Positions 16,542-24,617 of a stretch of DNA of 64,000 bases are shown one piece after another. Numbering within the stretch: position 1 is the stretch's first letter; each line of letters begins with the position of its first letter. Both the position numbers and the translations under genes were made by a program. The notes under the pieces are model-generated. The model worked only from the letters and a program-made list of their open reading frames with translations. It was not told the origin of the DNA and did not search any database. Source of the stretch: DATEVL01 sp035471625 (GTDB lineage: Bacteria; Chloroflexota; Anaerolineae; Anaerolineales; E44-bin32); contig DATIPT010000167.1 of the NCBI GenBank assembly GCA_035471625.1, positions 4,636 through 68,635 on the forward strand, in the 5' to 3' direction.

Positions 16542-17170
16542 GCGACTGGCTCGACACCCTGGCGGAGAGCAGTGCCGAAGCCGTCGCGGCGGCGCGGCGG
16601 GCCTTGGTCTCGATCGAAACGGCCGGCCGCCCAGCCGGATCCGGGATCCTTTGGGCGCCGGGGATCGTCGTCACGAACGCCCACGTGGTCAGCCGGAAAC
16701 GCCTGGAGATCCGTCTGCCTGACGATCGAGAGATCCAGGCGAGGCGGGTCGCCTGGGACCCCGGCCGTGATCTGGCCGTCCTCGCGTTCGAGGGAGCCTC
16801 TCCGGAGCCGGCCCGGATCGGGGATTCGAGCGCGCTCCGTCCCGGAGAATGGGTGTATGCCCTCGGCAATCCCTGGGGCGTACGCGGCGGCGCCACCGCC
16901 GGGGTGGTGATCTCGCTGGAGGAACCTACCCCTGGCGGGAAGCGGACTTCCACCGGATGGCTTGCCCTCGCGCTTCACCTCCGGCCGGGTCACTCCGGCG
17001 GGCCGGTGGTGAACGCTCGCGGTGATGTCGTCGGGGTCAATCGAATGATGAACGGTCCGGAGGTGGGACTGGCGATCCCTTCGAACGCGGTCGAAGGATT
17101 CCTGAGGGAGACTGGTATCGCCAAGATCGGCCCTGCCGTCCGAAGGGCCGGCATAGCGGAGCTCGCTTGA
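16538..17170 (+). CDS. S1C trypsin-like protease without PDZ domain
   Basis: This is a 210-residue paralogue of the upstream protease, coupled by a 4-nt overlap. The triad is intact: His in VTNAHVVS, Asp in GRDLAVLAF, Ser in GHSGGPVVN. The chain ends after the protease domain, so the regulatory PDZ present in its partner is absent. It also lacks a signal peptide. The pair could form mixed oligomers (inference). The product is followed directly by a frameshifted luciferase-domain gene. Confidence 0.9.
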   Translation: MSDWLDTLAESSAEAVAAARRALVSIETAGRPAGSGILWAPGIVVTNAHVVSRKRLEIRLPDDREIQARRVAWDPGRDLAVLAFEGASPEPARIGDSSALRPGEWVYALGNPWGVRGGATAGVVISLEEPTPGGKRTSTGWLALALHLRPGHSGGPVVNARGDVVGVNRMMNGPEVGLAIPSNAVEGFLRETGIAKIGPAVRRAGIAELA

Positions 17171-17511
17171 AGATGGATTCGCGCCTTGCTCGATTACGGT
17201 CGGAGGTCTTGGCTTGGCCCGGCGTGAAGGCGCAGGCGCATCGCTTTGGGGGCGTGGAGTTCCGATGGGCCGGCGCGAAATCAACCATGTGCATGGCGAA
17301 TCGCTGGTCGATGTCCCGTTGCCTCGCGGGTTCAGAGATGCGTTCATTGCTCTAGCTGTCCCGAAGCATCGTGCGAGCTGGCCCGAGAGCAGCAAGAGAG
17401 ACGAGGAGGGTAGGGCGGTTGCACCACTGGGCTTGGGATCCGGCCTGGTGACTCGTGAGGATCGCAAGGGGGTGGACACTTCCCGCTGCCTCAGGTCCGG
17501 GAACTCTCTAG
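17167..17511 (+). pseudogene. frameshifted luciferase-domain (DUF5519-like) gene
   Basis: The first frame gives RLRSEVLAWPGVKAQAHRFGGVEFRW, the usual opening of small luciferase-domain (DUF5519) proteins. After about position 17280 homology continues in the +1 frame as REINHVHGESLVDVPLPRGFRDAFIAL, while the original frame turns into unrelated residues. A TAG at 17509-17511 is again in the original frame. The total span of about 114 codons matches the family size, so two compensating indels are likely. The TTG start overlaps the protease stop. Function is unknown. Identification rests on remembered family pattern, not a search. Confidence 0.6.
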
Positions 17512-17927
17512 TCGACGTCGAGGTCCGCCCCGATCAACCGGTAGTGTTCCTTCATCATGCAGCGGTTCATCACGACCTGCAATCCGGCCTGCTCGGCCAC
17601 CGCTGCCGCCTCGGCGTTGTAGATCCCTTCCTGCATCCAGACCGCTTTCGCCCCGATGGCGACAGCCTGCTCGACGAAAGGTTGGACTTCCGCCGACGGA
17701 CGGAACAACTGGACGACATCGACAGGCCGATCGATCGACGCCAGGTCCGGATAGGTCGCAAGCCCAAGAACCTCCGACGCGTTCGGGTTGACCGGGATCA
17801 GGTCGTATCCCTGGGAGAGCAAATAGCGCCCGACGCCGTGGCTGGCCTTGGCCGGATCCTTCGACAGCCCGACCACGGCGATCGTCTTGGACTCCTTCAG
17901 GATCCTGCGCAATCTGTCGTCACTCAC
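17508..17927 (-). CDS. CoA-binding domain protein (YccU-like)
   Basis: This 139-residue protein is a single Rossmann-type CoA_binding_2 domain. It opens IAVVGLSKDPAKASHGVGRYLLSQGYDLIPVNP, then has VDVVQLFRPSAEV and AKAVWMQEGIYN, which is typical of YccU/CoA-binding proteins of unknown role. The GTG at 17927 is chosen because it overlaps the stop of the upstream kinase gene in GTGA; the frame extends further but would lie inside that gene. It is the last gene of the long signalling train. Confidence 0.9.
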   Translation of the reverse strand: MSDDRLRRILKESKTIAVVGLSKDPAKASHGVGRYLLSQGYDLIPVNPNASEVLGLATYPDLASIDRPVDVVQLFRPSAEVQPFVEQAVAIGAKAVWMQEGIYNAEAAAVAEQAGLQVVMNRCMMKEHYRLIGADLDVD

Positions 17928-19318
17928 GCTTGCTCTTGCTCCCTTCGCATGGGGAGCCGGACACGGAAGCAAGTGCTTCCGGGACGCGACTCCACGGTGA
18001 TCTGCCCTCGGTGATGCAGGGCGACAATGTTGTGGCTGATGTGGAGGCCCAACCCGGTGCCGACGCCGGGCGGCTTGGTCGAGAAGAAGGGTTCGAAGAT
18101 CCGCGCGCGGATCTCCGGAGGGATTCCCGGGCCCGTATCGCGAATCTCAATGGAAACGTGTCCGTCGTCGACCGCCGTCCGGATCCACAAATCGCCCTTC
18201 CCTTCCATCGCTTCGATGGCGTTGGCGATCAGATTGGTCCAGACCTGGTTGAGCTCACTGCCGTGAGCCTCGAACGGCGGCACCTCCGGCGAGTACTCCC
18301 GATGCACCGTGATCCCTGGTTCGAGCTTGCTCTTCAGGATGATCAGGGTGTCCTCCAGTCCGCGATGGAGATCGATCGTCTGAACCGGGGCCTGATCGAG
18401 ATACGTATAGGAACGGACCGCACCAACGATCTCAGAGATCCGCGTGGCGGCAACCGAAGCCTCTTCGAGCAGCTGGGCCAGATCCCGTGAAAGGGCCATC
18501 CAGGCGGCTGCAGCCGAGCGAGCCGGGGGCGCCATCGTCTGGAAGATGCCGCTCAAGCTCTGGGTTGTCATCCCGGCGCCAACCAGCGTCGGGGCCAGGT
18601 CCCAGGCGTCCGCGACGCCCTGGGCTTCCAACCAGGCCTGCAGTTCGGATTCGCGATCGCTTCGTTCGAGGGGGTCGAGTGTGAGGCCTGGCCGCGGCCC
18701 GCCGGGACCCGACTCTCCAGCGAGCGTTTCCAATGCTGTCTCGTCGATCCCGAGTTCGTGCAATCGGGCATGGGCCCTGCGCCACGCGGAGAGAACAGCC
18801 TGCAGCCGATCCACCGACCGGCGCATGGCGGCGGCCGGGTTGTTCAGCTCGTGGGCGAGCCCTGCGGCGAGGGTGCCGAGCGCGGCCAGTGTCTCGGTTT
18901 GGCGGAGCATCGACTGGGTGTGACGCAGGCGCGCCGAGATCGTGTGCAGGATCCGCAGGGACGCCGTGGGGCTCGTTTCGACCAGGCGACGGAAGGCCTC
19001 CTGGTCGATTTCGAGCAGACGGCTGGCGCCCAGGGCTCGAACGGTTGCGGTGCGCGGCGAGCCGTCTAGCAACGACATCTCCCCGATGACTTCCCCGGGA
19101 CCGCGCACCGCGATCAGCACTTCGGCCGGTCCCGAACGCTTGGTGATCTCGAAGTCGCCTTCGAGAATCACATACAACGAGCCCCCTGGGCTTCCCTCGA
19201 GCATCAAGACCTCGCCAGGGGCCAGGCTCTTGGGGCGCGATCCGTCTGCGAGTACGTCCAATTCGTCCGGGCTGAGGTCGGCAAAGAGGGGAAGGCGCTG
19301 CAGGCTCTCGTGGTTCAC
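17924..19318 (-). CDS. cNMP-binding histidine kinase
   Basis: The 464-residue protein has an N-terminal cyclic-nucleotide-binding fold (residues about 8-125). Its phosphate-binding cassette reads GEMSLLDGSPRTATV (Glu80, Arg89) and looks intact. A histidine kinase core follows, with the phospho-acceptor in AAGLAHELNNPAAAM (His156) and an HATPase domain (N-box NLIANAIEAM, then DTGPGIPP and GTGLGL). There are no membrane segments, so it is cytosolic. The GTG start overlaps the stop of the upstream receiver/reductase gene in GTGA, which argues for a coupled pair. It could sense a cyclic nucleotide made by the cyclase in the same gene train. Confidence 0.9.
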   Translation of the reverse strand: MNHESLQRLPLFADLSPDELDVLADGSRPKSLAPGEVLMLEGSPGGSLYVILEGDFEITKRSGPAEVLIAVRGPGEVIGEMSLLDGSPRTATVRALGASRLLEIDQEAFRRLVETSPTASLRILHTISARLRHTQSMLRQTETLAALGTLAAGLAHELNNPAAAMRRSVDRLQAVLSAWRRAHARLHELGIDETALETLAGESGPGGPRPGLTLDPLERSDRESELQAWLEAQGVADAWDLAPTLVGAGMTTQSLSGIFQTMAPPARSAAAAWMALSRDLAQLLEEASVAATRISEIVGAVRSYTYLDQAPVQTIDLHRGLEDTLIILKSKLEPGITVHREYSPEVPPFEAHGSELNQVWTNLIANAIEAMEGKGDLWIRTAVDDGHVSIEIRDTGPGIPPEIRARIFEPFFSTKPPGVGTGLGLHISHNIVALHHRGQITVESRPGSTCFRVRLPMRREQEQA

Positions 19319-20970
19319 AGGGTTTGCAGGTACTGACGGATGATGGCGACGGCAGCGGCGCCCTCGCCGGTCGCTGAGGATACTCGGTGGCTCGTCCCGA
19401 AGCGGACATCTCCGGCGGCGAACACCCCGGGCAGGCTGCTCTCGAACGCGTAGGGATGGCGGGAAAGGGTCCACCCCGGAGGGAGCTTCCCTTCGCGCGT
19501 CAGGTCCGGGCCGGTGAGGATGTAGCCCTTTTCATCGCGGGCCACCTGCTCGGCGACCAGACCGCTCTCCGGACGGACGCCGATGAAGACGAACAGGGCC
19601 GCGCCCGGCAGAGTCTGTTCTTCACCGGTCCGGTTGTTCTTGACGCGCACCGACTCGAGGCCTTCGTTCCCATGCACCTCGATCAGATCCGTATTCGTCA
19701 GAATCGCGATCCGCTCATTCCTCCGCATGGCTTCCACCAGGTATCCGGCTGCCGTGGGTTGATCGGCCCGGACCAGAACGGTGACTTTGTTGGCGAAAAG
19801 GGCCAAGTACATCGCGGCCTGGGCCGCCGAGTTGGCCCCTCCGATGACGAATACGTCCCGTCCGGCGAAATATCCGGCCTCCGTGTGCGCGGATCCGTAG
19901 TACACCCCGCGGCCGGTCAACTCCGACGCGCCGGGCATCTTCAGGATCCGGAAGGTGGCTCCGGACGCCAGCAGGACGGCGCCGCAGGTCAACTCGCCGC
20001 CATCCTGCAGGCGCACGATCCGATACGGATCGCGCCGTTCAACCGCAACGGCTTCCTGGGCGCTGAGGATTTCGGTTCCGAAGCGCCTGGCCTGGGCCAC
20101 GGCCCGCTGGGCCAGATCGCCCCCCGAGATGCCTGCGGGAAATCCGAGGTAGTTCTCGATCTTGGGGCTCCGGCCGGCCTGACCGCCTGGCGCGGCGCGC
20201 TCAATCAGGACCACTCGCATCCCTTCGGAGCTCCCGTAGACGGCCGCTGCCAGCCCGGCTGGGCCACCGCCGATGATGGCGACGTCGTAATACTCGCGCG
20301 CCGCCGCCGTCTGCAGGCCCAGCTTTGCAGCAAGCTCTCCAGGGGAGGGTGCCGCCAGAGTCGTTCCGTCGGGGAAGAGCAATGTCGGCACGACCGGAGC
20401 TCCGGACTCGGTGGCGATCGCCAACGCCTTGGCCTGCTCATCGCGGTCGATGTCCAACCACAGATACGGGATCTGATGACGCGCCAGGAAGTCCTTGGCG
20501 ATATGCGACGCAGGCGACCAGAGCGCCCCGACGAGGCGGATGCCCTCGAACGCCGGCTGGGCCTGGCGCCGCCATTCGTCAAGCAGATCGTCGAGAACGG
20601 GGTAGAGCCTCTCCTCCGGCGGGTGCCACGGTTTCATCAAGTAGTGGCTCAAGCCGATCTCGTTGATCGCCCGGATAGCCGCCTCGGTGTCGGCGTACGC
20701 CGTCAGCAGGACCTTGCCGGCGTCCTCGGCCAGCGGCCTGGAGGCCGCCAGGAAATCGATCCCCGACATACGCGGCATGCGCTGATCGACGACAAGCAGC
20801 GACACCGGTTCGCCGCGAGCGGCCAGCTGGCGCAAGACTTCGAGACCCTGGTCGCCCGACTCGGCGGTGACGATCCGGTAGTCGCGGCCATAACGAGCGC
20901 GCAGGTCTCGTTCAATCGATTGGCGAACGACGGGTTCGTCGTCGATGGCGAGGATAGCGGGTCGGGGCAA
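19315..20970 (-). CDS. fused response regulator / thioredoxin-reductase-like flavoprotein
   Basis: Three parts are visible in 551 residues. Residues 1-125 are a receiver with Asp62 in VVDQRMPRMSG and Lys113. Residues about 140-220 resemble a glutaredoxin-like fold without Cys-x-x-Cys (VGALWSPASHIAKDFLARHQIPYLWLD). From 226 on there is a thioredoxin-reductase-type FAD/NAD(P) domain with GGGPAGLAAA and VFVIGGANSAAQA. At the redox disulfide position it reads YYGSAHTEAGYF with no cysteines, so it cannot be a classical thioredoxin reductase. This matches the known 'fused response regulator/thioredoxin-disulfide reductase' type. It is probably phosphorylated by the coupled cNMP-binding kinase (inference). 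Confidence 0.9.
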   Translation of the reverse strand: MPRPAILAIDDEPVVRQSIERDLRARYGRDYRIVTAESGDQGLEVLRQLAARGEPVSLLVVDQRMPRMSGIDFLAASRPLAEDAGKVLLTAYADTEAAIRAINEIGLSHYLMKPWHPPEERLYPVLDDLLDEWRRQAQPAFEGIRLVGALWSPASHIAKDFLARHQIPYLWLDIDRDEQAKALAIATESGAPVVPTLLFPDGTTLAAPSPGELAAKLGLQTAAAREYYDVAIIGGGPAGLAAAVYGSSEGMRVVLIERAAPGGQAGRSPKIENYLGFPAGISGGDLAQRAVAQARRFGTEILSAQEAVAVERRDPYRIVRLQDGGELTCGAVLLASGATFRILKMPGASELTGRGVYYGSAHTEAGYFAGRDVFVIGGANSAAQAAMYLALFANKVTVLVRADQPTAAGYLVEAMRRNERIAILTNTDLIEVHGNEGLESVRVKNNRTGEEQTLPGAALFVFIGVRPESGLVAEQVARDEKGYILTGPDLTREGKLPPGWTLSRHPYAFESSLPGVFAAGDVRFGTSHRVSSATGEGAAAVAIIRQYLQTL

Positions 20971-20998
20971 GGGCTACACCATTCGAGTTGAGGCCATT

Positions 20999-22801
20999 CT
21001 ACCTCCCAGGAGCTCCCCCACGTCCGCGCTGGAAGATCATCTGGATGATCGGCTGGCGACGGAACGCATCATCGAGGCCAAGCGGGGCGAGGCCGATGGC
21101 GACGGCTTCGGCGTGCTCGGCCGCGCCGGCATAGTCGCGCCGGGCGTCATCCGAGCGCCCGTCGGCCTCGGCGAGCTCAGCCAGATGCATCTCGATCTCC
21201 CACAATCCGACGGTGACCCCGTGCCCCCCAGCGATCTCGAGGGCCGTCTGAAGCTCGGCGCGCGCCTCGGAACGCCGGCCCTGGCCGAACAAGGCCTGGC
21301 CGACCGCCATGTGGAGCTTCGGTGTGACCATATGGGCGCCCAAGGCATCCGCCTGGGAGAGGAGGGCCTGGGCCACGACTTCGGCCCGCATGAAGTCGCG
21401 GCGGCCGAGGTGGTAGTCAACCTGCGCATAGATGAAGGGCACAGGATCTTCCATGAGGGACAGGGAACGCGGGTCACCTCCAAGGTCTGCCTCGAGGGCG
21501 TATCGTTCGGCCGTCCCCAGGTCCCCGGTCCACGTCGCGAGCCAAGCTCGGCTGGCCAGGCCTGCTCCCATCATCATCGGAGAAGGATGCTCCTCCTCGA
21601 ACTGCCGTACCTGATCGGTGAGGGCTGCCGAGGTCTTGGCGTCTCCGGCGAGGGCGTAGACAATCGCCAGGACCGATCTCAGCGCCACTTGGGGGTAGAG
21701 GAACCCTGCGTGCTCGGCGAGCTGGATACATCGCTGCATCTCGAGGATGGCCGGGCCGAGCTCGCCGCGTCCGAAGTACGCAAACGAGGGCGCGACGCGA
21801 CTGTAGGATTGCCCCCACAGGTTTCCGATTCGATCGCTGACGGAGATCGCCTCGGCCGAAAGCTCGAAGACCTGGTCGTAGTCGGCGGTGTAGGCGCGCA
21901 GCAGGGCCAGGGACGACAGGCTGTCAGCCAACATCGGAAGGTTGTCGAGTTCACGCCAGATCGGCCGGGCTTCCTCGGAGGCACGGGCGGCCTTGCTGGT
22001 TTCGCCGATGACGAAGTAGTTGGAGGCGATGTCGTTCAGGATATAGGCCTCGCGTTCACGCAGGCCGTGCTCTCTTGCCAAGGACAGGGCCGCTTCGCCG
22101 GAACGGACGGCCGCATGCGGATCTATGCGGGTCAAGGCCAGCAATTGGATCCACAGCGCCCGCGTCTCGTTGGCCACATCGGCGGCCTTACGGGCCAGCA
22201 CCAGCGCCCGCTCCGAGAGGGCCAAGGCGCGCGGCGGATCGAACAGGCGGGTCGGGACGGCATGCAGGGAGGCAGCGCCGAGGATGCCGGCGCATTCCAG
22301 AGACGCGGACCGCCGATCCCGGCCCAGGCGCTCCAGCGCCTCGTACGTCTCCAAGGCGCCTTCATACTGGCCGGAAAGGTCAAGGCAGCGGCCACGGCGC
22401 TCGTGCAAGCCCATCAAATCCGTCTCCGACACGCCCACGGCCTGGGCGTGGGCGATCGCCCGGCCGAAATGGTCGGCCGCTTCACGCGCCGCGAATCGCC
22501 TCATGGCCTCGTCGCCGGCGACGGTGGCGTAGCGCAAGGCCTTGTCCGGAATCCCGGCTTGCTCAAAGTGGGCCGCGAGCACTCCGGGAAGATCCAGGCG
22601 TCCACTGGAGGCTTTCTGTTCCAGGACTTCACCGACGAGCCGGTGAAGGTCCTTGCGGTCTTGGACCAGCATCGACTCATAGGCGACCTGCTGCACCAGG
22701 TTGTGCTTGAAAGTGAAAGTCGGCTCGGCTTCAACGATGGCTCGTATGAGCTGGCGAGTCTCGAGTCGCTCTAGGGCGGCGCCAAGGTTCATCGCGGCCA
22801 T
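20999..22801 (-). CDS. TPR-rich protein resembling C-terminal half of cyclase/AAA proteins
   Basis: The 600-residue product starts abruptly within a region normally found after an AAA ATPase: LGAALERLETRQLIRAIVEAEPTFTFKHNLVQQVAYESML. It then continues as helical TPR-like repeats to the end. It is a divergent paralogue of the TPR half encoded immediately upstream, but has no cyclase or ATPase part of its own. Two ATG codons are possible (22801 or 22792). The longer open frame upstream is only a shadow of the preceding gene. It may act in trans with the neighbouring ATPase, or be a remnant of a duplicated gene. Confidence 0.75.
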   Translation of the reverse strand: MAAMNLGAALERLETRQLIRAIVEAEPTFTFKHNLVQQVAYESMLVQDRKDLHRLVGEVLEQKASSGRLDLPGVLAAHFEQAGIPDKALRYATVAGDEAMRRFAAREAADHFGRAIAHAQAVGVSETDLMGLHERRGRCLDLSGQYEGALETYEALERLGRDRRSASLECAGILGAASLHAVPTRLFDPPRALALSERALVLARKAADVANETRALWIQLLALTRIDPHAAVRSGEAALSLAREHGLREREAYILNDIASNYFVIGETSKAARASEEARPIWRELDNLPMLADSLSSLALLRAYTADYDQVFELSAEAISVSDRIGNLWGQSYSRVAPSFAYFGRGELGPAILEMQRCIQLAEHAGFLYPQVALRSVLAIVYALAGDAKTSAALTDQVRQFEEEHPSPMMMGAGLASRAWLATWTGDLGTAERYALEADLGGDPRSLSLMEDPVPFIYAQVDYHLGRRDFMRAEVVAQALLSQADALGAHMVTPKLHMAVGQALFGQGRRSEARAELQTALEIAGGHGVTVGLWEIEMHLAELAEADGRSDDARRDYAGAAEHAEAVAIGLAPLGLDDAFRRQPIIQMIFQRGRGGAPGR

Positions 22802-22805
22802 TCGC

Positions 22806-24617
22806 TTATCCCACCAGGCGCTCGACGTCGTGACGGGCAAAGAAGGAGGCGCGCAGAGAGGGCTCTCGAAGGTCCGAGCCGAGCGACTCGACGATCGCCC
22901 GCGCGGCGGCGCGCGGCCTGCCGTCGTCGCCCTGGCCGAGGGCCTCGATTGCATCGGCCAATCCGGCCAGGATCGGCCACTGGAGAGACCGAGCGCCGGT
23001 GTTCTTGAGGAGGTCCAGGGCTTGTTCGTGATCGCGACGAGCGTCTGCCCAGGCTCCCTGCGCGGCGAGCAGGCGGCCGCGCCAGAACCGCATTTCGGCT
23101 GAGAAGCGATTCGTTTCCTCCAGGTCCAGTCGCTCCAGCAACCCGGACGCAAAGCGAACGCCGCCTTCGAGGTTGCCGCGTGCAAGGTCGAGCTGGGCCA
23201 TCACTGGTCCGATGTAGTAGTAGTTCTGGAATCCGGGGACGATGCCACTGGGCAGGTCGCGGAATTCCTCGAGGAGGGCTTCGGCGCCGTCGAGGTCCCC
23301 CTCCGACAGGCAGGCCAGGGCACCCAGGGATTGGACCCACGAGTACCACTCATCGGTCGGCGAGGCCGACGCCTCCCACAGGCGTACGGCGGCCCGGGCA
23401 TGACCCGCACCCTTGGCAGGTTGCCCCAAGTCGATCCAGACGCGGGCCAGGATCGAGTTGAGGGCAAGACGGAAACCGATGAACGGTACGCGGGCGGCGT
23501 ACCCGATGAGCCGATTGCCCTTCTCCAGCGCCGTCTCCCATTCGCCCTGATCAGCATGCACCTGGACCCGGGCCCATCCGTTGTAGGCGACTCCCCACGG
23601 ATTGTCGATCGACTGCGAGATGACCTGGCCCTCCTCGGAACATCGGGTGGACGTTTCGAAGTCCGCGCCGGCCTGGTGGAGATTGGCCAGGCCCGCCAGA
23701 GCGTCGGCGACCATGGCCCGATTTCCAAGGTCGCGGAAAGCCTCCAGGGCCTCGCCGCCGTACTGAAGGGCTGCCTTGCGCCGGCCGCTGGTCAGCCTCG
23801 AGACCATCAAATCGATGAGGATGTGGGCTTCGGCCTCGCGCACGCCTGCTTCCGGAGGGAGGGAGGCGCAGGCCGGGCCGCGCGCGATCTCCAGGGCCTG
23901 AGAGAAGAAATCATCGGCGCGACGCGGGTCGCGGAACCGGTGGCGCAGGCCGCGGTTCCACAGAGTCTTGGCGAGCAGCAATTCGTCCCCGGCCTCCCGG
24001 GCGAGGGCCTCGGCGCGTTCCAGCAAGGGCTCGACGTCGACGGACTGTGCAGAGGTGACGACGGCCAACGTCGCTTGACGGAGCAACGCCTCTGCCTCCA
24101 GCGCCGGATTCACCATTTGCCGGGCGAAGGCCTCCAGCTCCTGGTGAACCTGAAGGGCTTCCCTGTGCCGCCCACCAATCTCAAGGACCGTCCCCTTGCC
24201 GAGAAACGCGTCGCGAATCCCCGGCGCAAACTCCGCCGGGGGCAGGCGGGGCGCCACTTCTAGCGCAAGGTCAAAGTTGACGACGGCTTCCTCGACGGCG
24301 TGGTTGCGCTGCGCCAAACTACCGGCCCGCAAGGCGAAGTGAAAGGCCTGACGGTCGTCCCCGCCGTGGCGGTAGTGGAGGGCCAAGACCGCGGGTTGGA
24401 GCGTGGCCGCTTCGGGAAGCACGCGCAGGATGGATTCGGCCACCTGACGATGCACTTCGGCGCGCCGTTCCCTCAGCAATCCAGCATAGGCAGCCTCCTG
24501 GATCAGGTTGTGCTTGAAGCGATACTCGCCCTCCGCCCCTTCGCCACTGGGGCGAACCAGGTCGGCGGCTTCGAGGCGGCCCAATTCCTGCGACAGGAGT
24601 TCGGGAGTCGGCTTCAC
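22806..24617 (-). CDS. TPR half of cyclase/AAA protein (probably split by frameshift)
   Basis: The 603 residues begin with ELLSQELGRLEAADLV and YRFKHNLIQEAAYAGLL, the linker that follows the ATPase in class III cyclase-AAA-TPR proteins, and continue as TPR-like helices (repeated A-L-x-x-G patterns). The GTG start overlaps the cyclase stop (GTGA). Adding one C to the run of five near 24629-24633 would join the two frames as ...HQSPRRQIVKPTPELL..., giving a protein of about 1240 residues. That is a normal size for the family. It is therefore annotated as the downstream half of one gene, though two coupled genes remain possible. Confidence 0.7.
   Translation of the reverse strand: MKPTPELLSQELGRLEAADLVRPSGEGAEGEYRFKHNLIQEAAYAGLLRERRAEVHRQVAESILRVLPEAATLQPAVLALHYRHGGDDRQAFHFALRAGSLAQRNHAVEEAVVNFDLALEVAPRLPPAEFAPGIRDAFLGKGTVLEIGGRHREALQVHQELEAFARQMVNPALEAEALLRQATLAVVTSAQSVDVEPLLERAEALAREAGDELLLAKTLWNRGLRHRFRDPRRADDFFSQALEIARGPACASLPPEAGVREAEAHILIDLMVSRLTSGRRKAALQYGGEALEAFRDLGNRAMVADALAGLANLHQAGADFETSTRCSEEGQVISQSIDNPWGVAYNGWARVQVHADQGEWETALEKGNRLIGYAARVPFIGFRLALNSILARVWIDLGQPAKGAGHARAAVRLWEASASPTDEWYSWVQSLGALACLSEGDLDGAEALLEEFRDLPSGIVPGFQNYYYIGPVMAQLDLARGNLEGGVRFASGLLERLDLEETNRFSAEMRFWRGRLLAAQGAWADARRDHEQALDLLKNTGARSLQWPILAGLADAIEALGQGDDGRPRAAARAIVESLGSDLREPSLRASFFARHDVERLVG

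Noticed and set aside
19387..20991. 534-codon plus-strand open frame opposite the receiver/reductase gene
   Set aside because: Its translation has no recognisable domain, while the opposite strand encodes a complete FAD-binding protein. Long antisense frames are expected in GC-rich DNA.
22802..23185. Upstream extension of the orphan TPR gene
   Set aside because: It is low-complexity sequence overlapping the well-supported upstream TPR gene in another frame.
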